DNA from: Marisa cornuarietis
Taxonomy: Eukaryota > Mollusca > Gastropoda > Architaenioglossa > Ampullariidae
Direction of reading: 5' to 3'
NCBI GenBank assembly: GCA_004794655.1
Contig: SMMW01000554.1
Span: 12,564,501 to 12,628,500 of the forward strand
DNA length: 64,000 nt
How positions within the stretch are numbered: the stretch's first letter is position 1; each line of letters starts with the position of its first letter. Of this stretch, positions 36,601-46,696 are shown one piece after another. The translations under genes were made by a program, and so were the position numbers. The notes below the pieces were generated by a model. The model was not told the origin of the DNA. It did no database searches and saw only the letters and a program-made list of their open reading frames with translations.

Positions 36601-39600
36601 TTTAACTGCAAACAGTGGCAGACTAGGGCTGATAAATGGTGATGACTAAGTTAATAAAAGATTCACAAAGAAATTTAATAAGACATAATCCAGCAAACAA
36701 CAGGAGTTGATAATAATTACAGAGAAGTAACAGTAATCATGGTAGCAAATTTTATGAAAGCTCACCAAATCATTACGACAAAGATGCAAGCGGTCACAAT
36801 GATAAAGCAGCTAAAAGTAAGTTTAATAAGACTGTGAAAGTCTGCTGTGAGATAAACCAAATTTTGATGCTTAGTATTATGAAGTAACTAGGAATGAAGA
36901 GCTAAGAATGAAAGGCAAACACAATTTGATTAAATGATGCCACAAGATACATGATAACTAAAAAGACTGCAACATGATGACAGAAAGAAAATGTACCTCA
37001 TCTTCAATTTCTCTTACAGCTTCTCTTCTTCTTGCTTCATCTTGTAGCTGACGGTTCACTTTTCGAGCAACAATTTCGTCTGCTTCAGCCCTGCACATCA
37101 TTCAGTGAAACTAAAAATGAACTTTGCTTCTAAGGTCATAAACTATTTTCAGTTTTGATAATTTGCTATTCACTTCATTAAAGGCATACCCAAATCCATT
37201 TCATTACAATTTTGCTTGAACACTACCCCCCAGTTCAGGAAAATCTGTTGCTTAAATGTTGTCTGCAACCTAATACAAGCGTTTGACCAGGTTTATAGAT
37301 ATATAAAACAGAATCTTAGCTGCAAGTTAATCTGAAAGATTCCACCACATGAAACACATGGCAAAGAGAAGACCAGTGCCAGAAATCAACTAACTGAGCC
37401 TGCAGGGCAGCAAGCTTTCGAAGTCGCTCTTTCTGCTGCTCTATTTCCTCCTCTGTCTGAACAACTTTTGCTACTGGGATATCGTCTCGCACTGTGCGGC
37501 GGTTCTGACGGTTCACCCCATAATGATGATCATCTGTAAAATGAGCAAGTAGCAATATGAGACAATTTTAATTATGCTTATGGCAGAAACATGTATCACC
37601 CATGTGTGCACAATCAGGGCTATGTATGACTCTAAAGCATACAAATGTATTCAGAACTGTGCATAAAAATAAAACCACTTCACATATACCATTAATTTGT
37701 CTAAATATGTGACAGGAAATATATTTAAAAACCATATTTCTTAAATTTGTAAGTGTTGTTTTCAACCAGTTTAAGGCTTCCTAAAATTAAAATCCACAGA
37801 ATGACGCACTTTGGATGCTATTTTAACTTTATTTGCATCTCAACACACAAGTATGTTTAGTGACTACTTATTATGCGTGTGTTTTTCAAAGTTATAAACT
37901 TGAACAATTTTATTGCTCAGTGCACCCATAAAATGCAAGTTAAAAATCACTGGTAGGAGAAAAGCCATAAATTAACCCAAATGACGCAAGCATATTTAGA
38001 AAATCCTTAAATCAATGAAATAATCATTAAATTGATGACCGGTCACTTAATCCCCAGACATTTAATCCGCGACACTTAATCCACTAGACTTTTAAGCCCT
38101 AGGCACTTAATCCTCAAAAATGCCCCCAAATCGCGACACAACACTCAAAATGGCTCCAAACTAAAGAGAAATGACCTTTTAATAAAACAAATTTTCTGAT
38201 TGATTGCAGAGTAAGCTGGTAAAGCCACGAAACTGGCTCTGGAGTCAGAGGGTTAATGCCTCTACTGAGTACTGTATTAGTAAGAATATTATTATTCTTT
38301 GTTGAACGGCAATTTTGTAGACGTCATCGGCAGTGCTGCACGAACAGACAACGCTGTGGAGGGTTGGCATCACACCCTCCAGTCTCTCTTCCCCTGTCAC
38401 CATCCAACAATGTGGACATTCCTTGATGGTCTACGTAAGGATTGTCAGCTACACAGGGCATCTACAGTCATGTGCCAGCACAGAGAAACGTCCAAAGAGG
38501 AAGTATGCTGCATTGGCCAGGAGAATTAGCAACATTGTGCAGCGATATGAGGCAATGGATCATCTTCTGTACCTCCGATCATTAGCTTACCTGTCATATT
38601 GATTAACAACAATTACCAAAACTTAAGAACAATTTTCATATGTTGTTGAAGAACATTGAATTTAATAGCTCACATGAACTTTAATGTTAAAGATGTTGAA
38701 ATGATGTTGAAGTTAAGTATTATTTTAATTGTCAAACTTATTGTGATGTTTATATGAAAATAATTATTTGAATTTGAATTAAATTTTTCACCGACTACAT
38801 AACTTTTAGAGCTGAAATTTCCTTTTTAGGATTAAGTGTCTGGGGATTAAGTGCTTAGGGATTAAAAGTCTAGGGGATTAAGTGTCTGTTAAGTGTCTGG
38901 GGATTCATTAAATTAGCCGCTAAGAGACTGGCATTTTTTAGTATATTTCATGAGAATTCTTATTACTGTTTGAACAAAAATATCCATTTCTTATTGCTTG
39001 TCCTTGCTCTTGTATTCCTCAAAAACAAAGAAAAACAAGTGCGCATATAATTTTTTTTTAATGAGGGCAAAGAATGTGTGCAAGCAGTGACTAAGAAACC
39101 AGTTAAGCAAGTTCATGAAGCATGTGATGACAAGGAAGATCTCATCAAAAAGGGAAAACTAAAGATAGAAAAATATTTCAGAAGAAGATCAGACCATAAA
39201 GACTGTTATGCCCAAGTATGACAGTCCTTCAGACTCTACCCTTCAGCGACTGACATGACAATACACGAGACTTTTGTGATGTTGGGTTTCATGTTTGCAG
39301 GGATAGTACGGGGGTAGGGGGGTTCTGAAGCTGATATTTCAGAGACCAGTGAAGATGAGACCTGTAAATCAATACTACTGTCTCAAACCTCAGCTTTCAA
39401 TAGTCTTCTTGTTTATTGGAAAATATGTCCCACAGGTCATGGATTCTGTTGCTGATGTCAAGTCCTCCTCTCATTAACTGTACTTAAGCTGATTTCATTG
39501 TGCTTACTACCTCTTTTTGCTGATGCATCAACACTACACACGTAGTAATTTAAAACTGATGTTTTCTTTCAAAATTTTCTCTTTTTGATAATACATGTTA

Positions 39601-42600
39601 TATAGCCCTAAACACCAAACATTAAGCATTCCATGCCTTCCATTACAGAAATCTGTGTAAAGAATAAAAATGTGATACAGTGATATTAAAATTAATACTG
39701 GCTCTTGTTTTGGGAGCACTTCCATGAAATAATGGGCACAAAAATTTGGTTTCATTTGTTGTCCTTATGTCAGGTACATCATATTACAAGACTCTTCTTC
39801 ATTCTCAAGCATATTGTGCATCTACAGACCTCAATAAAATAAACCACAAGTTCTGTCTTACTTTCCTCCTCCTGAAGTTTGTAGGCAAGGACTCCATCTT
39901 CATGAACAGACCACTGTTTGCACACTGTAACACAAATTACACACAGGTGTTGTAGCTGGCATTAAGACTTGACGATAGTCTGGAGCAGCTTCACAACTAT
40001 TAACCATGTTCACTAGTATGACACAGAGCCATAAATCAAGATGCAATGAGCAAGTCTTCCAGTTCCAACCAGCCCGAATTATCTACAGCCTGAGAGGAAA
40101 TAACACACAGACTCCTTTACCTCTCTCTCTTTCCCTCACGCACACACTCCAAAATATCACCACACTTTACTTATAAAATTGTTTTACTTAAAACTAAACT
40201 TTCACCAAAATAGACAGGTCAGATACTATGGACTGAAAACCAAGTGTGTGGAGCTAGAAATAGAATCAAACCGTCTCACTGACATCTTTATTCCTGCAAA
40301 ACATGCCTCATTTCTCAGTATTATGGCTAAGATAACTTCAATACATAAAATAATAATAATAACAACACATTTCTATAATGTATTTTCCCAGTTTGTAATA
40401 GATTCAACACACTGTAAATATCCCCCATCCTACTGCTAACAGCCTCAAAATTTGTTAAAAGACAAGACAGGGTAGGAAAGATTCATTCATATTTAGAGAA
40501 ATGGCAACTTGCATTGAGCGCAACATAGTGATGTAGAAAAGAAAATTACTTCGCAAGCTGTTTATTTGGGTTTTTCCTACAATCCCTGTCAGCTCTAGTT
40601 CTCTCTCTCTCTCTCATGTTCAGCTCCCATTTCATTGAGATCACATAGCGTGAACCAGACATTTTTCTCTTTCATTTGCTTATTCATTCCCTATGTCTCT
40701 CTTCCTGTCCTTAGAAAACCCAGCTGTGAGTGGAGCTTATTTGTCATCATGTTTTAAGTGTACTGTTATTGACATTCAGAGTGGCTTCATTGAAACAAAC
40801 TGAACAGTCATCTTTTTCTGTTGAATGAAAGATCCACTTAAGAATAATATGTTAAAATTATCTATAGCCTAAGCTTTAAACAGGAAACATTCCTTTCTTT
40901 TTTTCAAGTATACCCAGTTCTTCCTACCTAATGCAACCTTCTGGAACAAACACCTCAAAAGATCACACCCATTATCACTAAGGGGAGGTAGGAGGAAATG
41001 TTTAACTTAACCCTCATTAACAGCTGTGGTGCTGCACAAAACATCTTGATGCAGCTTCAAGCTGGTCTACAATAGCCACAGCATGAACACACGTGCGTGT
41101 CAACATGACACTCGTGAAAGCCTCTACTTACTAATTATCTGGCAGTCTAGCTGTACCCTTCAGCCTGTGAAACAATCTATTTTTAGTTAAGTTCTATCTG
41201 CTTATGAATACAGAACACAATGCCCTCCAACACAAAACTTTTTTCAGCTAAAATTAATGCAGTAAATTTCACTTCTCATGGCTGCACAAAGTTAGGTGAC
41301 ACTGGGAAAAATTTAAAAATGATTTGATGTAGACCAAAATGCTTGTAGTGATGACCAGATAAAGTTAACAAATATTGTTCAAACAGACTTATGAATCATG
41401 GGCATCAGTCACAGTCAATGTGCATATCTCATTTCTTGTTCTAGTTCCTTAAAAACAAAGATAAAAGGAATGCCTATATAGTTTTGTTTAATAAAAAGAG
41501 GCAATCATAATATGTACAATGTGTAAGAAGCTAGTTAAGCAGGTTTATGAAGCATGTGGATAAAGAAGATTGCAATCGTTTTTGTCATCAGGCCAAATAA
41601 AGTCACGCCTATACTGCAGCATACTGGTACTGTTTTACTGTTATAAAATCACTACAAAAGTGTCTTTCCCATGGATGACTATGAAGCATAATGATAGAGG
41701 TAAGGGAAGGGGAGTTGAGAGTGACAGAGTGACAAAAGGAGAGCGAAGTGAGATTATATGTTAGTAATACTGATATGCACAGTGCAGTGCAGTACTTCTA
41801 CAAGCATGGCCACTTTCTTTGTAGAACAATTCTTTCAGTAATGAAGTTGGAACAATTACAGGACCTTCTGATAAGTCAAATGCAAATAAGACACCTGAGC
41901 ACCAGGAAAAAGCACAAAAAGAAGCCAAACCCAGTGTCTAAAAACTGTATTTCAAGCAATAAAAACTCTTGCTGTTAGTTCAGCGTGATGGCCAGGTTAC
42001 CATGAACTTCATTAAAAATAAACTTACATAAGCTGAATGTTTATATGTTAATATGAATGAAACTAAGTTCAGTTTAACATTTTAATAGACAGGAAGGAAG
42101 AATTATAATGTTATAAAATCAATATATAAAGCTCTTTGGAAAAGACAACATTTTTAAAAAGCCTGTTTTGTTAAAAGCATAAACTTGCAACAAACAAAAA
42201 CTACTATGGCAGGTATAGATGTTTCATTAGGTTAATACTTTAAGTAATCTTATTAAAGTAACCACAACTTTGTAACACCTTTTCCAATTTATAAATAGTA
42301 TGTCATCATGGACAAAATAGAATCAAATGTAAACAAATAATGAAATGCAGAACATTTGATAGGTAGTCTGTACCACACACTTTGCTATAAGAGCCAGAAG
42401 GTACATTTTCTTATTTAGCAAAGCGAATATTCTTGCATACAAAATATACACACTCATGTAGCTATAATGTTAACTTACTCTGATGACGCGCATGCTCAAA
42501 ATCTGACAAAGACCCTTGAACACAGAAAATTAATTCAAACCTTGCGGATTTACAATGTTTCAGTTACAATACACTTTAACCATCTTAACTGTTGCACACA

Positions 42601-43146
42601 AAATGTCAAAGGTACTTTTACTATGTACTGCTTACCTACGTGTTACAGTAAGTAATGAAGTCAGGTTCTATATGCCTTTTTTCCTATGTCACTGCAGATA
42701 TTTTTACAGTAAACAAATCACTTTTGCTACACAAGTGAAACTGGTTATTTACTTCCATTGTTTCATCTGTTACAATTAATGGTAACATCATTTATGAATA
42801 TGTAACCTACGTGAGTGATTGACTCATTGGCGAGACTACGCCCAACTGTACTAGTCTGGCATCGCGCAGCTGTCTAGCTCAACCGTCTTGCACTCTTTCC
42901 CCGTCACAAATTTCATTCAGTCGAACACAATAACTCCAACGCTTCACACTCACTACTTCTTATAGTAACTGTATATTTCGACTAAGCTTTGAAATGTGTC
43001 AAGGCGGCTGGAGGGGGGGAATATTCACTACTAAAGGTATTCACGAGCACAACTCAGCTGAGATTTTCGAAGTTTTACGTGTACTTACCCTCCTTAACTT
43101 TTCCCTGCATCGGCCAATTTGTCGTTTCTTCTCTTGCTTCTGCCAT
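28473..43146 (-). CDS. CCDC50: CCDC50-like ubiquitin-binding coiled-coil protein, complete
   Basis: Human CCDC50 (Ymer) is a cytosolic protein that binds polyubiquitin through MIU motifs and acts in EGFR and innate immune signalling; the role here is inferred. Exons: 43089-43146, 42479-42514, 37395-37533, 36997-37090, 36287-36440, 35563-35677, 34312-34426, 33612-33647, 32950-33099, 32409-32642, 31435-31667, 30971-31110, 28939-28968, 28473-28633. Total 1695 nt, 564 residues plus TAA, with every junction in phase. The N-terminus (MAEAREE..., then HHYGVNRQNRRTVRDDIPVA) resembles human CCDC50. Three MIU-like motifs: EDEDLARLLQEKE (about 107-117), DEELARLLQEQE (about 236-248), RDEQLALIMQEQE (about 266-278), each followed or flanked by Lys/Arg/Glu-rich helix. 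Exon 10 carries two copies of GQEGLPLGASA. The C-terminal half is low complexity and unrecognised. Two 36-nt microexons and one 30-nt exon are used; exon 2 is the least certain. Confidence 0.86.
28939..28968 (-). CDS. CCDC50: 30-nt microexon of CCDC50-like gene with GC donor
   Basis: Exon 13 of the CCDC50-like model: acceptor CCAG|GTGGG, donor TTAGAG|GCAAGT. GCAAGT after AG is the standard minor GC-AG donor. The exon encodes GGQSSLRRLR and joins exon 12 (phase 1) and exon 14 (phase 1) in frame. Without a GC donor the frame would stop in the intron. Confidence 0.75.
30661..30696. repeat. (TG)n(AG)n microsatellite
   Basis: About a dozen TG units followed by AG units in intron 12 of the CCDC50-like gene. 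Confidence 0.95.
31703..32269. mobile_element. Foldback MITE with TTAA target duplication
   Basis: Nearly the entire 560 bp is a long inverted repeat centred near 31985: the left arm has AGACCAAACTGAATGGTT, CTAACCTGTAAATTTTAGCC, CACCATTCACAACA and CACCAAACAGAGGTAGAGAA, and the right arm is its diverged reverse complement. Both ends abut TTAA (31703-31706 and 32266-32269), the piggyBac-type target site. It has no coding capacity. It lies in intron 10 of the CCDC50-like gene and interrupts a duplicated copy of the exon 11 acceptor. Confidence 0.85.
33281..33345 (-). repeat. SINE 3' tail
   Basis: The reverse complement (TTGGCATAAAACACCTATCC) matches the tail of the SINE-like repeat at 51131-51325 (TTGGCATAAAACACCTATTC). 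It lies in intron 8 of the CCDC50-like gene. Confidence 0.6.
38034..38904. mobile_element. Decayed MULE with transposase C-terminal fragment
   Basis: The 871-bp element is flanked by a perfect 10-bp repeat TCATTAAATT (38024-38033, 38905-38914). The termini consist of short subrepeats around CTTAATCCCCAGAC in inverted orientation. The interior (about 38299-38600, plus strand) encodes a MULE-type transposase C-terminus: TDNAVEGWHHTLQSLF and CHHPTMWTFLDGL, then after a frameshift near 38480 KRPKRKYAALARR. The right internal part (ACATGAACTTTAATGTTAAA...) matches 13,860-13,960 in reverse. It lies in intron 2 of the CCDC50-like gene. Confidence 0.8.
38985..39140 (+). repeat. Diverged repeat, copy 1 (with 41430-41570)
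   Basis: Shares TTCTT..., CAAAAACAAAG, TTAAGCA(A/G)GTT(C/T)ATGAAGCATGTG and AAGAAGAT-like words in order with 41430-41570. Both copies lie in intron 2 of the CCDC50-like gene. Origin unknown. Confidence 0.65.
41430..41570 (+). repeat. Diverged repeat, copy 2 (with 38985-39140)
   Basis: Same order of shared words as in copy 1, about 2.4 kb apart in the same orientation; no coding frame is shared. Confidence 0.65.
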
Positions 43147-43898
43147 TTAAGTTTCATGGAAAGACTACATGTTTAGTACCTTCGACGTATATAGACTGCT
43201 GAAAGCACACAGGGATCTGATGTCAACACTAGAACGTTCGCATCACAACAGTTCAAGTTCAGCTACGCTCATAGGCTTTTCGCCGGAAGTTTTCTCCGAA
43301 GATATTTTTTTTAAATAAGGAAAAAAAAAACTTGCTTCCGGTTACGGATTTTGTTTTCAGGTTTCGTGAAACAATGTTAGTTTGATAATTTTAAAAAAAG
43401 CGCTTACGTGATAGTGTATATTTGGTAATGATATGTAGCAAGAACACTACGGATTTTTAATTGTGCGCTGTTAGGGAAGAACGCAATGAGTAATACTTTA
43501 AGAGGGACCTCGTCTGGATGCCCGGCGTACACAAACTGACGAACAAAGCCTGCTGATTCATGCACAAACAATGTCGACGTTGCCTGCACGCTTGACAACT
43601 TAAAAAAAAATATATAATTCAAAGCCTCATTAACACACATCGTTGAATTAAAGGGGGAAAATCTGATCGGGCAGTTTTTCAAAGATGTTAACATATAAGC
43701 AACGAAAAACAGCAATGACGACTTTTGTACCATACAAACATCGGAGATCATAAAATAAACAGTACGTAATGGACACTTGACTATTATGGATGCAAAGTAG
43801 TAAAGTACTATTGTAACCCACGACAGGATCGTGATGCAATGAGCCATTCTGTACTTTATATCTCGCTCAATCAAAGTATATGTAAAAACAATTTATAC

Positions 43899-43971
43899 TG
43901 GTTCGGCTGGGGGTCGAACCCAGGACCTCTCGCGTGTGAGGCGAGCGTGATAACCACTACACTACCGAACC
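43899..43971 (-). tRNA. tRNA-Val-CAC: tRNA-Val (anticodon CAC)
   Basis: Seventy-three nucleotides fold as a tRNA on the minus strand: acceptor GGTTCGG pairs with CCGAACC, discriminator A, D arm TAGTGTAGTGGTTATCA (box A), anticodon stem CTCGC/GCGAG around loop CTCACAC giving CAC, T arm GGTTCGACCCC (box B). There is no intron. A run of five T residues on the minus strand (43884-43888 as A on plus) follows within about 15 nt, a normal RNA polymerase III terminator. It lies about 750 bp upstream of the CCDC50-like start codon. Adenine discriminator and CAC anticodon agree with animal tRNA-Val. Confidence 0.97.
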
Positions 43972-44456
43972 AGCTGTTGTTGGACTGGTTATTTTAACAT
44001 ATTTAATTTTGTAATCGTTTACGTGGTGATAGTGACTTGTGTTTCATCCCATCCCCGTTTACATATGAGACCAAGCAAATCTTTTATCTCCCTATCCCAT
44101 GTTACACTTATTCTTGATTATAAGGCTGAACATTACAAGCCTTTGGCAGACAGTATGCTATATGGCATGCTAAAAAATATTGTATTTTGGTTTATTATGA
44201 AAAAGCATATAAATACGCAAAGGAAGACATTAAGGGAACAGATTTAAGTTTAACAAATATAATACCAGAAAGAACCGGTGAATTAATGGGTGAATTAATC
44301 AGTTTCGATACCGACAAGAATTAATCCCATATAGAATCAATGAGCTAGAAGTATATAATTTTGATGCGTATAGTTTAATTTAACTATTAACGCCTTATAA
44401 CCACTGCTTTAAATTACTGTCTCGATCCACATATAATTGTTTTAAATTTATCAATG

Positions 44457-44756
44457 CGCGTCTAGATGCCCGGCGTACACAAACCGACGAACAAAGCCTG
44501 GTGATTCATTCACAGTATCGACGTTAATTGCCTGCACGGCTGATAACTTTTTTTAAAAGTGCTTTTATTATTCGGGGCCTCGATCGGTCACGCACATTGT
44601 TCAATGAAAAGGGAAAAATCCGATCCCGTATTCTTTAAATGACATGGTAATGCTCAGAAAGATGAAAATTCGTGATTTCACATTATAGCTGCTTAATTCG
44701 GCCTGGGATCAAACTCGACCTCTCGCGTGTGAGACGACCATTGATGAGCAGCTGAG
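44457..44756 (-). pseudogene. Duplicated tRNA-Val locus with decayed tRNA
   Basis: Positions 44457-44640 repeat 43507-43690 with many substitutions and indels: both share GATGCCCGGCGTACACAAA, GACGAACAAAGCCTG and ATCGACGTT or GTCGACGTT. At the matching distance, 44693-44755 keeps only the middle of the tRNA (CTCTCGCGTGTGAG) and has lost both acceptor arms and box A. It is thus an old duplication of about 0.5 kb including the tRNA, with the second tRNA dead. Confidence 0.75.
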
Positions 44757-45896
44757 CACTATATATTATATATAATTCTGGTTTCAACCTATATTTACCT
44801 TTATCTTCTCGCGTGTCGATTTCTACCATCTCATATTACACTTGAAGTCAAATATCTTCGTGGAGAGATGCGAAATCAATTAATTGAATATGGGTTGGGG
44901 ATATATACACAGTTATGTAAGGAACACACGTAGGCTATATAAATATATGCCCGACAAAGAGTCAACTAAACAAGCGGAAGTAGACCAAGCATAAACAATT
45001 ATTCACTAAACTTCCCGAACACATAGATCGACTATGCATGATGCGAATGTGAGGCTCAAAATGACTAGATTATATTTTTGTGTATGTATGCAGGTTAAAC
45101 TGAGTGTACAGTGTCCTATACGATCAGCTATACCAGAGATCCATACAGATACCTAGGTAAGCACTAAGACTAATTTACTATGGCACGCTAAAAATGAACG
45201 TTTTTACTTAGATGTTTTTACTGTATTTTAATTGTTTTAAATACGAGGAAGCATATACGTGCAGTGAAGGAGACTGCGGAAACAGCTATAGCTTTTTAAA
45301 TAAAAAATAGGACATAATATACCAGCAAAAGCCGAAACAATTAACTGCATCAGTTTCGAAACTGACACGAACCACGTATATTTAATCAGCCAGAAATATT
45401 TCCGCGTTGTCAGACGAGATAATTTTAATGCATTCATGATTTGACTATATTGCTTTAAAAACTATAAACCACTTCTTTTTTGCTTTTTACCGTTTCCAAA
45501 TATAACTGCATTAAATGTTTTAATAAGGCGTGTCAGTACTATATATCTGTTATTCTTCAGAGCCAGTCTGGAATGATGAAAGACCGTCCTTGAAATGAAT
45601 TCGGGCATTTGTCGACTTCACGGGTAATAATTTCGGGTAGCGTATACGTTGTTCGATCCGTGGTCTTCGGGTGGTCGATATACAGTATCACGTATAAGAG
45701 CTCATGAAGCCTATAATTTCGGTTTAGATCGGTTGTCTCCCTTTCTTGCTTGATGCGGTAGTACTATAACGGGGCAGAGAAAATGATTGACTGAGGACTA
45801 TTCCCTGTCTATAGTCCTCTTCTTCAAAGCACTGTCTAAGACACTTAAGAGCATGTCAATGTTCACTACCTGCGCCAGCCAGTCATGACTCTAGAG

Positions 45897-45990
45897 CAGA
45901 GGTGGGGAACCTGTTTTCCTCCGAGGGTCATTATATAGGATATTTTTAAGATCACTCGCGGATCATACAAAATTGTCAACAGAAACATAG
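45897..45990. mobile_element. hAT-type terminus (CAGAGGTGGGGAACC...)
   Basis: CAGAGGTGGGGAACCTG with following CCGAGGGTCATTATATAGGA is typical of hAT ends. It is preceded by CTCTAGAG, an nTCTAGAn target. Right end not identified. Confidence 0.6.
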
Positions 45991-46696
45991 CTGTATTTGG
46001 TCAAGCTGTAATTTTGCTGCCTTGGCTGAGCAAGACCATCTCTGAGACCAAATTAATGATTACACCCCTCCACTCAAACCCGAGTGGGACAAATATACAC
46101 ATACAGGAAATTTGTAACATCGTATCCACACCTATATTAGAATGGTTGGTCAAAAAAAATTCTGTATGCTTTTAATTAGTGAATAATGTGCATGCATATA
46201 TATGGTTGTATGAGGGGGGAGTGGGAGAGAATGCATCACAAAGGTTCTTTTTGTAAATGTTGTCTTCTTTGGCTTCAACAAAGATGAAATTAGAGTACTT
46301 CGTTATGCGGTACTGGCACAGCTTTCCAGAATTTACCTAGGTAGTCATTCATTTGAAAAATGTTTAAAAGACGTTAGAAAAGCTTCTGCTCTGTGCCTTC
46401 TGTTTTTATTTTTCATTATGGTATGCTGTGTGGCAAAAATCAACTAATAATTAAGTAGTCTGTATCGCTCTTCTTATCAATTTGTCTTCTGTTTGTCATA
46501 TCTGTAATATTTGAGTGCATCTCAAAATTGTTGGTAAATTTTATTCTTTGAAAGTCCACATTCAAGTGGAAACAAGCAGAAAATTGATTTCACTAATAAA
46601 CCAACACTTGTTATGAGGTTTTTTATTTCTCTTTAAAGGTAATGTGGCAGCACTTCCTTTTGAAAATAAGGTAGCAGTTCACTTCATGTCAGAGAA

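Larger units (their letters stand above)
43147..46696. other. Intergenic region between the CCDC50-like gene and mib2-like B
   Basis: Holds the presumed minus-strand promoter/5' UTR just above 43146, the tRNA-Val gene, its decayed duplicate, a hAT terminus at 45897 and otherwise AT-rich unique sequence. A 156-codon minus-strand frame at 43404-43874 has no recognisable domain. Just left of the mib2-like B start codon, TTTAAAG at about 46633-46639 could be the acceptor of a 5' UTR exon. Confidence 0.5.

Noticed and set aside
38299..38602. Host gene in CCDC50 intron 2
   Set aside because: The two overlapping frames are a frameshifted MULE transposase tail inside an element with a target duplication.
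43404..43874. 156-codon minus-strand frame next to the tRNA
   Set aside because: No recognisable domain, and it overlaps the decayed duplicated tRNA flank, whose second copy does not keep the frame.
44693..44755. Second tRNA-Val gene
   Set aside because: Acceptor stem and box A are lost; only the anticodon-arm region remains, so it is a pseudogene.
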